Of a stretch of DNA of 32,279 nt, positions 32,258 through 32,279 are shown piece by piece (the stretch's first letter is position 1; each line of letters begins with the position of its first letter). Source of the DNA: an uncultured Verrucomicrobiota bacterium (lineage in GTDB: Bacteria > Verrucomicrobiota > Verrucomicrobiia > Opitutales > Opitutaceae); contig CAIVDS010000056.1 in the NCBI GenBank assembly GCA_903904685.1, positions 1-32,279 on the forward strand, in the 5' to 3' direction. The notes beneath the pieces are model-generated. The model was not told the DNA's origin, ran no database searches, and saw only the letters and a program-made list of their open reading frames with translations. A program made the position numbers and the translations under genes.

Positions 32258-32279
32258 TAGAAGTTGAGAGCTGGGTGTT

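Overview
The window is GC-rich bacterial chromosome, almost fully coding, most consistent with Verrucomicrobiota, probably the Opitutaceae. The taxonomic clues are a Minf_1886-family protein (a family confined mainly to Verrucomicrobia and Planctomycetes), a verrucomicrobial-type M24 peptidase, GatCAB encoded behind pheST, and many genes without a visible Shine-Dalgarno sequence. The placement is inference from protein resemblance; no 16S gene is present.

Layout: (1) 1-2650 holds the 3' end of speA (arginine decarboxylase), two unrecognised small proteins, a NUDIX hydrolase and a DUF192 lipoprotein. (2) 2691-6940 is a tight plus-strand run: M24 peptidase, zincless Fpg-type DNA glycosylase, SGNH hydrolase, TlyA-type methyltransferase and NAD kinase. 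(3) 6951-10034 (minus) holds an M16 peptidase and a Minf_1886 protein, divergent from a Fur-family regulator (10182-10697) whose metal-binding motifs have largely gone. (4) 10841-18424 (minus) is a translation block in the order rpmI, rplT, pheS, pheT, gatC, gatA, gatB, with a hairpin terminator or attenuator between rplT and pheS. Next to it on the plus strand are tRNA-Lys(CTT), tRNA-Thr(TGT) and tRNA-Gln(CTG). (5) 19077-21596 (minus) encodes two PilT/PilU-type ATPases. An ABC-2 type ATPase gene without its usual permeases (21726-22703) and two tiny lysine-rich proteins, each followed by a terminator hairpin, come next. (6) 23425-30770 is the most unusual part. A predicted outer-membrane monohaem cytochrome-porin resembling Cyc2 diverges from four genes for exported proteins: an internally duplicated helical protein, a metallophosphoesterase, its paralogue with degraded metal site, and a double-DUF1566 protein with an EF-hand-like loop. 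(7) 30818-32257 is ahcY (S-adenosylhomocysteinase).

Most of the window is housekeeping. The candidate undescribed system is region 6: a Cyc2-like protein would suggest electron exchange across the outer membrane, possibly Fe(II) oxidation, and the divergent exported operon may serve the same surface process. That link rests only on adjacency and shared export signals. No CRISPR array, insertion sequence, phage or integrase gene was seen. No gene-free stretch exceeds 300 bases; the longest is the 279-bp divergent gap at 24814-25092.
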